Positions 31,104 through 39,630 of a DNA stretch of 64,000 nucleotides are shown one piece after another. How positions within the stretch are numbered: position 1 is the first letter of the stretch; each line of letters begins with the position of its first letter. The notes under the pieces were generated by a model, which was not told where the DNA came from, made no database searches, and saw only the letters and a program-made list of their open reading frames with translations. The position numbers and the translations under genes were made by a program. Where the stretch lies: the NCBI RefSeq assembly GCF_004346185.1, contig NZ_SMAI01000011.1, positions 62,001-126,000 on the forward strand, written 5' to 3'. The DNA comes from Aquabacter spiritensis (GTDB taxonomy: Bacteria > Pseudomonadota > Alphaproteobacteria > Rhizobiales > Xanthobacteraceae).

Positions 31104-31340
31104 GTGGTCATAAGCCTGACCGCATCGGCACAAAACCATGTCGTCAAACATGGATTGAGACCGCGCCTGTCCATCCTCATGGAGCGTGCGGCGCATTTCG
31201 AAGGGGTGATGCGGGTCGGTGATCGGGTGGGTCTGTCGGACGTGCCGACGCTCGATCTTTACGTCATGCGGCGACGGTTCTCCGTCGACACGCGTGAGAG
31301 CGCGCTTGAGATCGTGCTCGATGTGATGCCGGCCTTCTGA
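31104..31340 (+). CDS. Possible small protein, unknown
   Basis: A 78-residue frame from GTG 31104. The sequence (SAQNHVVKHGLRPRLSILMERAAHFEGVM, split in two helix-like stretches, then DVPTLDLYVMRRRFSVDTRESALEIVLDV) has a protein-like hydrophobic pattern, unlike the arginine/proline-rich shadows typical of this GC-rich DNA. The ribosome site is poor and the true start could be upstream in the same frame. I do not recognise a family. It could be noncoding. Confidence 0.3.
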   Translation: MVISLTASAQNHVVKHGLRPRLSILMERAAHFEGVMRVGDRVGLSDVPTLDLYVMRRRFSVDTRESALEIVLDVMPAF

Positions 31341-31369
31341 GAATTCCGTCTGCGCGGCCCAGCGACGGC

Positions 31370-31396
31370 CGCGCTCCAGGTCTCGCCCGGAGCGCG
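31370..31396. terminator. Hairpin after infA
   Basis: CGCGCTCC (31370-31377) pairs perfectly with GGAGCGCG (31389-31396) around an 11-base loop. It lies 14 bases beyond the infA stop and 29 bases beyond the end of the convergent small frame. No T-run follows on either strand, so termination is only possible. Confidence 0.35.
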
Positions 31397-31409
31397 GAAG
31401 AATCATCGC

Positions 31410-31685
31410 TCAGCGGCGGCGAAAGTTCTGCTGGCGGCGCGCACCCGGCGGAGGCATGGAGCCTTCCGCTTTGTGGCGGAAATTGATCCGGCCCCGGTCG
31501 AGGTCGTACGGCGACATCTCGACCACGACGCGGTCGCCCTCGATGGTGCGGATGCGGTTCTTCTTCATCTTTCCGGCGGCATAAGCCAGAATTTGATGAT
31601 CATTGTCGAGCCGCACGCGGAAATTGCCGTCCGGCAGCACTTCCGTCACCGTCCCTTCGAACTCCAGCAGTTCTTCTTTCGCCAT
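31410..31685 (-). CDS. infA: Translation initiation factor IF-1 with basic tail
   Basis: IF-1 blocks the ribosomal A site during initiation. Residues 1-71 form the usual OB-fold ([54 protein letters not shown]). The protein is 91 residues instead of about 72. The extra tail ([19 protein letters not shown]) is Pro/Arg-rich. Some Rhizobiales carry a second IF-1 of this type beside a standard one, so this could be the paralog rather than the housekeeping copy. GGAGA precedes the ATG. It follows the RNA helicase gene by 24 bases and is probably cotranscribed. Confidence 0.93.
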   Translation of the reverse strand: MAKEELLEFEGTVTEVLPDGNFRVRLDNDHQILAYAAGKMKKNRIRTIEGDRVVVEMSPYDLDRGRINFRHKAEGSMPPPGARRQQNFRRR

Positions 31686-31709
31686 ATATACGTCTCCAGC
31701 TACCCAAAT

Positions 31710-33233
31710 TCACCGCGGACGACGGACGCGCGCATCCGGCTGTCCGCCGCGTGCGGGTGCAGTCCTCATGAAACCGACGGCGCCGATATCGGCGCCGGAC
31801 GCGGATGCAGCCATCCCGCCGCCGCGCACATCCTGTTGACGCGGAGCGCCCCGCCCCTCACCCGATCGGCCGGCTTTGGCGCCGGCGGAGTTGGATTCGT
31901 TGCGCGTGGACGCGCGGCCATCCTTCGGCTTGCGCGCGTCATGCGGGCGGCTCTCGCGCCCTTCATGGCCGCGCCCATCCTGGGCGCGCCCGTCGCGCGA
32001 ACGACCGGGCTGATTGGAGCGGCCACCTTCCGGACGGCGCGCAGGGCGTGCCGGCTCAGAGCGGCCCTGCGGATCGGCCGGCAGCGGCGCGGGGGCCGCC
32101 TGCGCCTGGGCGCGTCGGTCGATCAGCGGAAGCTGCATGCGGATCAGCCGCTCGATCGCCTTGAGAAAGGCCCGCTCCTCGCTGTCGCAGAACGAGATCG
32201 CAATGCCCTCGCGGCCGGCCCGCGCCGTGCGGCCGATGCGATGCACATACGATTCCGCAACATTCGGCAGATCGAAATTGAACACGTGACTGACACCGGT
32301 CACGTCGATGCCGCGGGCGGCGATATCGGTCGCAACCAAGGTTCTGACCGTGCCGTCGCGGAACGCCGCGAGCACGCGGTCGCGCTGATTTTGCGACTTG
32401 TTGCCGTGGATCGCCTCGGCCGAGAGGCCGGCCTTTTCCAAAGCGCGCACGACCTTATCCGCGCCATGCTTGGTGCGGGTGAAGACCAGTGCACGGTCGA
32501 TCGGCTCGGCCGCGAGCAGTTCGGCGAGCAGCGCCGGCTTGCTCTGCTTGTCCACCAGCATGACGCGCTGCTCCACCTTGTCGGCCGTCTTGGCGACCGG
32601 GGTGACAGCGACAGTGACCGGATTGTGCAGCATGGAGCCGGCGAGTTCGGCGATCGCCGAGGGCATGGTCGCCGAGAAGAACAGACTGTGGCGCTTGGCG
32701 GGCAAGCGGCGGACGATGGCGCGAATGGCATGGACGAAGCCCATGTCCAGCATCTGATCGGCCTCGTCGAGCACGAACACGCTCACCTGGTCGAGCTTCA
32801 GCGCGTTGTTCTCGACGAGATCCATAAGCCGGCCGGGGGTGGCGACGAGCACATCGACACCAGGAGCCAAAGCGCGGATCTGCCGGCCCATCGGCACGCC
32901 ACCGATGGCGAGCGCCACGGAGAGGCGCAGATGGCGGCCGAACCTGGTGAAATTCTCCTGGATCTGGCCGGACAATTCGCGGGTTGGGGAGAGGATCAGG
33001 ACCTTTGCCGTCTTCGGCAGAGGACGGGCGGGATGGCGCGCCAGACGGTCGAGGATGGGAAGCGCGAAGGCGGCAGTCTTGCCGGTTCCGGTCTGGGCGA
33101 TGCCGATGAGGTCGCGGCCGGAGAGAACGTGAGGGATCGCCTCGGCCTGGATCGGCGTCGGCGTGATATGGCGCTCTTCGGTGAGGGCGCGGACGATAGG
33201 CTCGGCGAGGCCGAGTTCCGAAAATGAGATCAA
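31710..33233 (-). CDS. DEAD-box RNA helicase, RhlE-like
   Basis: ATP-dependent RNA unwinding, probably in ribosome assembly, mRNA decay or cold adaptation. The 507-residue protein has motif Q (TPIQAEAIP), motif I AQTGTGKT near residue 45, PTREL, DEAD (VLDEADQMLDMGF) near 152, SAT, and the C-terminal motifs ARGID and HRIGRTARAG near 330. After about residue 385 the tail is a disordered Arg/Gly/Ser/Asp-rich segment with many GRS/GRG steps, probably RNA-binding. The start codon is TTG at 33233; no in-frame ATG fits. infA follows on the same strand. Confidence 0.94.
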   Translation of the reverse strand: MISFSELGLAEPIVRALTEERHITPTPIQAEAIPHVLSGRDLIGIAQTGTGKTAAFALPILDRLARHPARPLPKTAKVLILSPTRELSGQIQENFTRFGRHLRLSVALAIGGVPMGRQIRALAPGVDVLVATPGRLMDLVENNALKLDQVSVFVLDEADQMLDMGFVHAIRAIVRRLPAKRHSLFFSATMPSAIAELAGSMLHNPVTVAVTPVAKTADKVEQRVMLVDKQSKPALLAELLAAEPIDRALVFTRTKHGADKVVRALEKAGLSAEAIHGNKSQNQRDRVLAAFRDGTVRTLVATDIAARGIDVTGVSHVFNFDLPNVAESYVHRIGRTARAGREGIAISFCDSEERAFLKAIERLIRMQLPLIDRRAQAQAAPAPLPADPQGRSEPARPARRPEGGRSNQPGRSRDGRAQDGRGHEGRESRPHDARKPKDGRASTRNESNSAGAKAGRSGEGRGAPRQQDVRGGGMAASASGADIGAVGFMRTAPARGGQPDARVRRPR

Positions 33234-33603
33234 GCTCTGTCTTTCATGCGGCGAACATCGTCAGCGCGCTCATCATTTGGCGCACCGCGCATTCGCGAGG
33301 GATATGACACCCCGCGTGGCCTGGGCTGTCGCACGTCTAAAGATATCGGGCAAAGGCGTCGGAACAGCCTGATGGCGCTCCTGCGCGTCCGCTACGCGGC
33401 CCGAGAGCAATCCGCTCCGCCTCTGGTGGGCACCGCGGTCTGCTGCGAGCCGTCATATGGCCTAAATCGACGGCATTTTCAAGACATCTGCGTGATCGGC
33501 TCAAACAAGTCGGTCACGGGACCGTGCCATCATGCCGCGCCGGACGCCTGTTCGACCCCTTGTCGCGATTTCGGATTTCGGACATCACCCAAGGGGAGGT
33601 TCC
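33234..33603. other. Divergent intergenic region helicase / dedA
   Basis: About 370 bases without a convincing gene. The helicase promoter and 5' leader should lie in the left half, but I see no clear -35/-10 pair. Near the right end CCCCTTG (33556-33562) can pair with CAAGGGG (33590-33596), which covers the dedA ribosome binding site AAGGGGAGG (33591-33599). A short direct repeat GATTTCG lies in the loop. Confidence 0.5.
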
Positions 33604-34125
33604 ATGTTCGACGCCAATTCCCTCGTTGCCGCCACCACGGATTTCGTCCGGGCCAACCAATCCTGGGCGCCGGTCCTGGTGTTCCTTCTGGCGTTCGGGG
33701 AATCGATCTCTCTCGTATCCTTCTTCATTCCGGCGACGGTCCTTTTGCTCGCCATCGGCGCCCTGGCCGAGGCGAGCGGCCTTCCGCTGGCGCCGATCTG
33801 GCTCGCCGCGACCATGGGAGCGATCCTGGGCGACACGCTCTCCTACTGGATCGGCTTTCGTTACAAGGATCAGGCGCGCGGCTTCTGGCCCCTGTCCCGA
33901 CACCCGGATCTGGTGGCGCGGGCGGAATCCTTCTTTCACCGTTTCGGCGTTTGGAGCGTTGCGATCGGCCGTTTTTTTGGCCCGATCCGCGCTGTCGTGC
34001 CCCTTATCGCCGGGATCCTGGCCATGCGGCAGATCCCGTTCCAGGTTGCGAACATCCTCTCAGCCGCCCTCTGGGCTTTCGCAATGCTGGCCCCGGGCGC
34101 GGCCGTTCTGAAGATGTTCGGATAG
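33604..34125 (+). CDS. DedA-family membrane protein
   Basis: A 173-residue DedA/SNARE-associated protein. Members are flippases or transporters for undecaprenyl phosphate and phospholipids. Visible are the acidic FGESISL near residue 31, re-entrant hairpin segments rich in Gly/Pro, and the signature SVAIGRFFGPIRAVVPLIAG near 119 with the essential arginine. AAGGGGAGG lies 5 bases before the ATG. It heads a plus-strand run with a proline-rich exported peptide and a large membrane protein, all envelope-related by sequence. Confidence 0.88.
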   Translation: MFDANSLVAATTDFVRANQSWAPVLVFLLAFGESISLVSFFIPATVLLLAIGALAEASGLPLAPIWLAATMGAILGDTLSYWIGFRYKDQARGFWPLSRHPDLVARAESFFHRFGVWSVAIGRFFGPIRAVVPLIAGILAMRQIPFQVANILSAALWAFAMLAPGAAVLKMFG

Positions 34126-34253
34126 CATTCCAACGGGGGACCTGCCCCGGCAGAACTGGTCTCCGGCAAAATTGGAACCCGAGACCTTGCCCTCGTGTTG
34201 GCTCTGCAACCGCGTCCGGACCCGGCGCCACAGAACACACGGAGGCAGCCTGC

Positions 34254-34547
34254 ATGAAACCCGCATCCGCTTTGCTCATTGGTATCGCCTTTGGTGTGGT
34301 CATCGCCGGCCCCGCCTTTTCGCAGGCCGGCAACGATCCCCGGCCGCCGACCGCACCCGGCCCTGCTCTGCCCGAGCCGGCGCCCGGCGAAACCTTGAGC
34401 GACCAGTTGGAGCGGCACGAAGGCGTGATTCCGCCCGCGCGCAATCTCGACCCCGAACTCTCCCACCCCGCGCCGGCGACCGGGACGATGCCCGTTATCC
34501 CGCCCCCAGGCTCGCCGGGCGGCGACCCGACGATCCAGCCAAAATAG
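34254..34547 (+). CDS. Small exported proline-rich protein, unknown
   Basis: A 97-residue frame with GGAGG 8 bases before the ATG. Residues 1-24 form a clear signal peptide (SALLIGIAFGVVIAGPAFSQA). The mature part is Pro/Gly-rich with one more structured stretch, GETLSDQLERHEGVIPPA near residue 45, and ends GGDPTIQPK. No cysteine for a lipid anchor is present. Small periplasmic proteins of this form are common in Rhizobiales and have no assigned function. It lies 128 bases after dedA. Confidence 0.75.
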   Translation: MKPASALLIGIAFGVVIAGPAFSQAGNDPRPPTAPGPALPEPAPGETLSDQLERHEGVIPPARNLDPELSHPAPATGTMPVIPPPGSPGGDPTIQPK

Positions 34548-34690
34548 CCATGAAGGTCCTCCCGCGACGTGGGGCGGCCAAGCGTTGTCTCGGGGATTGC
34601 GGCGATAGGCGGCGCTCGCTATAAATCGGCTTCTTCCTCGGCGGTTCCCTGCATGAATTGCCGCTTCGGTCGGGTCCTCCAGGTTCGTCG

Positions 34691-37600
34691 ATGCTGCACT
34701 ATTTGACGACCGCCGTGCGAGCGAACCTGCAGTCTCTCATCGATTCTCTTCCACGTTTCTCCCTGAGAGACAACGTCTTCTTCCTACTTCTCTTGCTTTG
34801 CGCCGCGGCAACGGTCGGATTGTGCGTGGTCGTCTATAAAAACATGCCGCACATGGGGTTCGTCAGCGAACTGACGGTGGGCGGCGCGGTTTATCACGAT
34901 GCAAACAAGGCGCGGGACCTTTGGATCGCGCCCGTCGCGATCGTGCTTCAGATCGCAGCCGCTTTGGTGGCGCTCGGCTGGGCACGACGCCTCTCATCCG
35001 TGCCGCGCTTCGATACCTTCGCAGAGTATGCTCCATCGCACGCCGTCCTTGTCGCCGTCCTCGTTCTTCTCCTCTCACTCGCCGCGATTGCGGGTGATCT
35101 GGTCCCGCTCGCCATCCTGATTCTGCTCGGCCTGGGCGTCGTCCTGCTCCGCGCGGGGTTCGGCATCGCCTGGACCGCGCCGTTCGGTCTGGTCTTCAGC
35201 CTCTCCGCCTTGTTTGCCTGGGGCTGCAATCAGTTCGGCATTCTCGACGTCCGCCTTCTCTTGTCCGCCGCCTATCTTCCCTTGTGTCTCGCAGCTTTGG
35301 TGCTGCGAGGTCGCACCCGCCTGCTGAGGGCGGCCTACGGCCTCACCGGCCTGGCACTGGCGGGCGCGACGGCCCGCGCCGCGCCGGTTCTCTGGATGCC
35401 GACCTCGGCGTATGCGGGACCGACCGTCATCGACGCTGTGATCTGGATCGCCGCGGCCGGTGTCGCGGTGCAGACCCTGATGTTCCTGCGCTCCCCCGCA
35501 GGCAAGAGCTTCTCCCGCACACCTGCCTTTCCTCTGGCGGCCGCCTTTCTCCTCCTCGCGGTCTTCCGGCAGAGCCCATTCGGTCTGCCGTTCGACGATT
35601 ACCATTACGGGGAACGGCTCCTGGCGGCCCGCGCCCTGTGGGAGGGCCGTCTGTTCGAGACCTTCTTCTCGCCCCACGGCTTCAGCGACGCCCTGGGCGG
35701 TCTCGGCGCCCTGCTGATCGGCGACCGCAGCGCGATCGGCGTCGCGATCGGCAAGATCTATGCGGATGTCTTCATCCTGCTGATCCTCGCCTGGCAGATG
35801 GTGCGCCAGCTCGGGCCAGCGCCCGCCATCCTCCTCCTCGTTGCCCTGCAGCCCAACCTTATATTCCCGGTGCCACTGGTCGTGCTGATGATCGTCGCGA
35901 TCCTGCGGAGCGCCACGCCGAGGAACGATTACGCAGCCGGCGCAGCGATAGCCCTCGCCGCCGCCACCACGATCTTTCTCCTCAACGGGATCGGGGTCGC
36001 TATTGCCGTCCCGAGCGCCCTCGCCGCCTTGTTCCTGTTTCGCGACGGGACCCGGCGTGGCCTGGTCCGCGCCTGCTGCGCCGGGGCGATCTGCGCACTG
36101 GCCCTCTTCGCGGCGTTTCCGCGTGCTTTTCTCGGCGAGATCGCTTTCCTGGCGACCTCTGCCCGGACCAATGCAGTTCTTTACGGCAATAATTTCGTTG
36201 TCCGCGCATCCGACTTGGCTAGCCTCGTCGAGATCGGCACAGCGCTGATGTTCCTGCTGACGCCGATGCTCGCCTTCGCGCTGCTGGTCCGTCCGGGGCA
36301 GAGTCGCGGCCACTCCTGGACCTGGATCGGGCTGGCTGTGCTTCCGGTGGTCGCACTGGTGCTGCTGCTCGCGCCCTATGCCCTGGGCCGGCTCGATGTG
36401 AGCCTACCACGCGCCAGCTTTGCGACGGCGGTGACCCTCGTCTTTCTCGCATTCTGGATCACGGCACCCCAGATCCGGGACCGTTTCCTCTCACCCGGGG
36501 CGCCTCGGACCGGCTTCGTCCAGGCCGGAATCGCCGCGCTCCTTCTCGTTACCGCCCTGCCGACCTTCCTGCATGTGTGGGCGTCCGTGCCACTCATGCC
36601 GCCCCCGGCCCCCCTCGGCGCCTTGCCGCCCGCCCCGCTCCCCGCCATGGGCATGGCGCAGGCCGATCGCGCGCACCTCGATCTGATCGCCTCGGTGAAG
36701 CGCACGACCGACGCACTCCTGCGGCCGGATGAGACTTATCTCGACCTCACAAACCGCAACGCGCTCTATTTCTATCTCGACCGCGCGATCCCGGTGCCGA
36801 TCTCCGGCGCCTACAACGCTGCGCCCCGGGCATTTCAGGAGCTCAATCTCGCGTATCTCGCCGCGAACCCGCCACCGCTCGCGCTGGTGGGCGCGGAGAA
36901 TTTCGAGCATGACGGCTACACCCTCCCGCTGCGCTCTTTCCTGCTCTACCGAGACCTCTTGGAACGCTATCGGCCCTTTCTGGCCGGGTCGATCCTCTAC
37001 GGCATCCGCAGCGATCAAACGGACCGGCTGACTGCCCTGCCCGCCGCGGCGCGCCGCCCCGTGACGAGCGTCACTTGCCACAGTGGCACGGCCATTGCCG
37101 GCGACACGACGTGGTCGCTCCGGGTGCAAGAGCCCCTCGCCGGTCGCCTCGTGCCGGGCGACTTCCTGAACTTTTACGATGGTGTCGCGCGGACCGTGGT
37201 CGCCGTCCACGGCGAAATGGTACGGCTGACGCCGCCACTACCTCCCGATGTGAGCGGGGCACGCCTGCCATTCAAGACAGAGGCGCCGGCGACCGGCCGG
37301 GACGATGCCGACCTTTGGGCGCAGGTCTTCAACGTATGCGATTTCGGGAGATTGCCTTCAGCCTGGGGGCGTTCGCTCGCCAAGCTGTCCGGCGCTGTCG
37401 GTGCGACGCGCTTCCCCCTGCCGCAGGCCGGGATGACGGACGCCACGCGCGCGGGGGACGGACGCTACAGGATTGTCGGGCGGCAGCCCGGGTTCCTCTA
37501 TGACGTTCCGGCCGGGCTTAACCCGGCGCAAAACGGCCTGCTCGTTCTGGAGGTGCGCTGCGCCGTCAAGCGGCGTATGCCGCACATCGAAATTGCGTGG

Positions 37601-37798
37601 CGCGGCGCAGGACAAGGCTTTTCGGCCGAGCGGAGCGTTTGGTTTGCAGCCTCCTTTCCGGTCAATCTCGTCCCGCTCGATGCCGCGCCGCGCTGGTTCC
37701 TCGCCCCATCCATCGCGCAGATCCGGATCACGGTCGAGCCGCCGGCCGATTGCGGCGGGTTGATCCTCCGGGATGTCGCACTCACCGGGCGCCTCTGA
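34691..37798 (+). CDS. Large polytopic membrane protein, unknown (GT-C-like layout)
   Basis: A 1035-residue protein. The first about 590 residues contain roughly 13-14 hydrophobic helices. A loop near residue 300 reads FDDYHYGERLLAA, and an Asp/Glu pair in an early extracytoplasmic loop is a hallmark of GT-C glycosyltransferases. A glycine-rich SPHGFSDALGGLGALLIG follows. The C-terminal about 440 residues are soluble, presumably periplasmic, with several Tyr/Pro-rich stretches and a beta-rich end. The start ATG 34691 has a weak ribosome site, and a TTG 11 codons earlier is possible. I do not recognise a named family; a lipid-linked sugar transferase is the best guess. It is convergent with ilvC. 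Confidence 0.8.
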   Translation: MLHYLTTAVRANLQSLIDSLPRFSLRDNVFFLLLLLCAAATVGLCVVVYKNMPHMGFVSELTVGGAVYHDANKARDLWIAPVAIVLQIAAALVALGWARRLSSVPRFDTFAEYAPSHAVLVAVLVLLLSLAAIAGDLVPLAILILLGLGVVLLRAGFGIAWTAPFGLVFSLSALFAWGCNQFGILDVRLLLSAAYLPLCLAALVLRGRTRLLRAAYGLTGLALAGATARAAPVLWMPTSAYAGPTVIDAVIWIAAAGVAVQTLMFLRSPAGKSFSRTPAFPLAAAFLLLAVFRQSPFGLPFDDYHYGERLLAARALWEGRLFETFFSPHGFSDALGGLGALLIGDRSAIGVAIGKIYADVFILLILAWQMVRQLGPAPAILLLVALQPNLIFPVPLVVLMIVAILRSATPRNDYAAGAAIALAAATTIFLLNGIGVAIAVPSALAALFLFRDGTRRGLVRACCAGAICALALFAAFPRAFLGEIAFLATSARTNAVLYGNNFVVRASDLASLVEIGTALMFLLTPMLAFALLVRPGQSRGHSWTWIGLAVLPVVALVLLLAPYALGRLDVSLPRASFATAVTLVFLAFWITAPQIRDRFLSPGAPRTGFVQAGIAALLLVTALPTFLHVWASVPLMPPPAPLGALPPAPLPAMGMAQADRAHLDLIASVKRTTDALLRPDETYLDLTNRNALYFYLDRAIPVPISGAYNAAPRAFQELNLAYLAANPPPLALVGAENFEHDGYTLPLRSFLLYRDLLERYRPFLAGSILYGIRSDQTDRLTALPAAARRPVTSVTCHSGTAIAGDTTWSLRVQEPLAGRLVPGDFLNFYDGVARTVVAVHGEMVRLTPPLPPDVSGARLPFKTEAPATGRDDADLWAQVFNVCDFGRLPSAWGRSLAKLSGAVGATRFPLPQAGMTDATRAGDGRYRIVGRQPGFLYDVPAGLNPAQNGLLVLEVRCAVKRRMPHIEIAWRGAGQGFSAERSVWFAASFPVNLVPLDAAPRWFLAPSIAQIRITVEPPADCGGLILRDVALTGRL

Positions 37799-37808
37799 CG
37801 CGGGACCT

Positions 37809-37849
37809 CAAAACAAAGGCGGCGGCCCCGCCTGCTGCGTGCCGCCGCC
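37809..37849 (-). terminator. Intrinsic terminator after ilvC
   Basis: GGCGGCGGC (37818-37826) pairs with GCCGCCGCC (37841-37849). Read on the minus strand the stem is followed by TTTGTTTTG, a good T-rich tail for ilvC. A second hairpin, GGGTCGC (37864-37870) with GCGACCC (37874-37880), lies just before it. Both sit in the 88-base convergent gap. Confidence 0.75.
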
Positions 37850-37886
37850 CGTCATCATCCGCCGGGTCGCTGGGCGACCCCGCCGC

Positions 37887-38964
<1,078 letters not shown>

Positions 38965-38986
38965 CCGCGTGATCGCAGCGAGCCAC

Positions 38987-39502
38987 TTACATCGCTTCGG
39001 GGCCGCGGGAAATGGCGACGACGCCAGTGCGCGACACCTCCACCAAGCCGAGCGGCACCATGAGCACGGCAAATTGGTCGATCTTGTCGGATTTGCCGGT
39101 GATCTCGAACACGAAGCTCTCCGTCGTGGCGTCGATCACGCGCGCCCGGAACGCCTCGGCGAGCCGCAGCGCCTCGCTGCGCGCATCCCCGGTGCCACGC
39201 ACCTTCACCATGGCGAGTTCGCGCTCGACCGAGGCGGCTTCGACGGTGAGGTCACGCACCCGGTGGATCGGCACGAGGCGGTCGAGCTGGTTTCGGATCT
39301 GCTCGATCACCATGGGCGTGCCGGTGGTGACGATGGTGATGCGGGAAAGATGACGCTCGTGGCTCACCTCGGAAACGGTGAGGCTGTCAATGTTGTAGCC
39401 GCGGCCGGAGAACAGGCCGATCACGCGGGCGAGCACGCCCGGCTCATTGTCCACCAGGATGGAGAGCGTGTGGCGTTCGATGCGTTCGGGGGGGTGCGAC
39501 AT
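38987..39502 (-). CDS. ilvN: Acetolactate synthase small (regulatory) subunit
   Basis: Regulatory subunit that gives valine feedback inhibition to acetolactate synthase. The 171-residue protein has the N-terminal ACT domain (HTLSILVDNEPGVLARVIGL, then FSGRGYNIDSLTV) and the C-terminal ALS domain. It lies downstream of ilvB with a 128-base gap that contains a long hairpin. Called ilvH in some annotations. Confidence 0.96.
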   Translation of the reverse strand: MSHPPERIERHTLSILVDNEPGVLARVIGLFSGRGYNIDSLTVSEVSHERHLSRITIVTTGTPMVIEQIRNQLDRLVPIHRVRDLTVEAASVERELAMVKVRGTGDARSEALRLAEAFRARVIDATTESFVFEITGKSDKIDQFAVLMVPLGLVEVSRTGVVAISRGPEAM

Positions 39503-39573
39503 GGGATGTCTCTGAGGATGGGGGACGACCGGCGGGAGGGGCCGGAAGGATCAAAAAGCGAAACAGGGCGAGT

Positions 39574-39626
39574 AACCGCGCCACCCGCCGCCCCCCTCCC
39601 GAGAGGTGGCGGGCGTGGGCGCGGTT
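39574..39626 (-). other. Long intercistronic stem-loop between ilvB and ilvN
   Basis: AACCGCGCC (from 39574) pairs with GGCGCGGTT (to 39626), and the arm continues inward with CCGCC/GGCGG pairs after small bulges, giving about 16 pairs. No T-run follows in the ilv direction. It may stabilise or process the ilvB transcript, or partly terminate it, rather than act as a full terminator. Confidence 0.5.
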
Positions 39627-39630
39627 CAGC

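Noticed and set aside
31020-31406. Minus-strand 128-codon frame between the transporter and infA
   Set aside because: Arg/His/Pro-rich shadow composition without ribosome site; the plus-strand frame at 31104 looks more protein-like.
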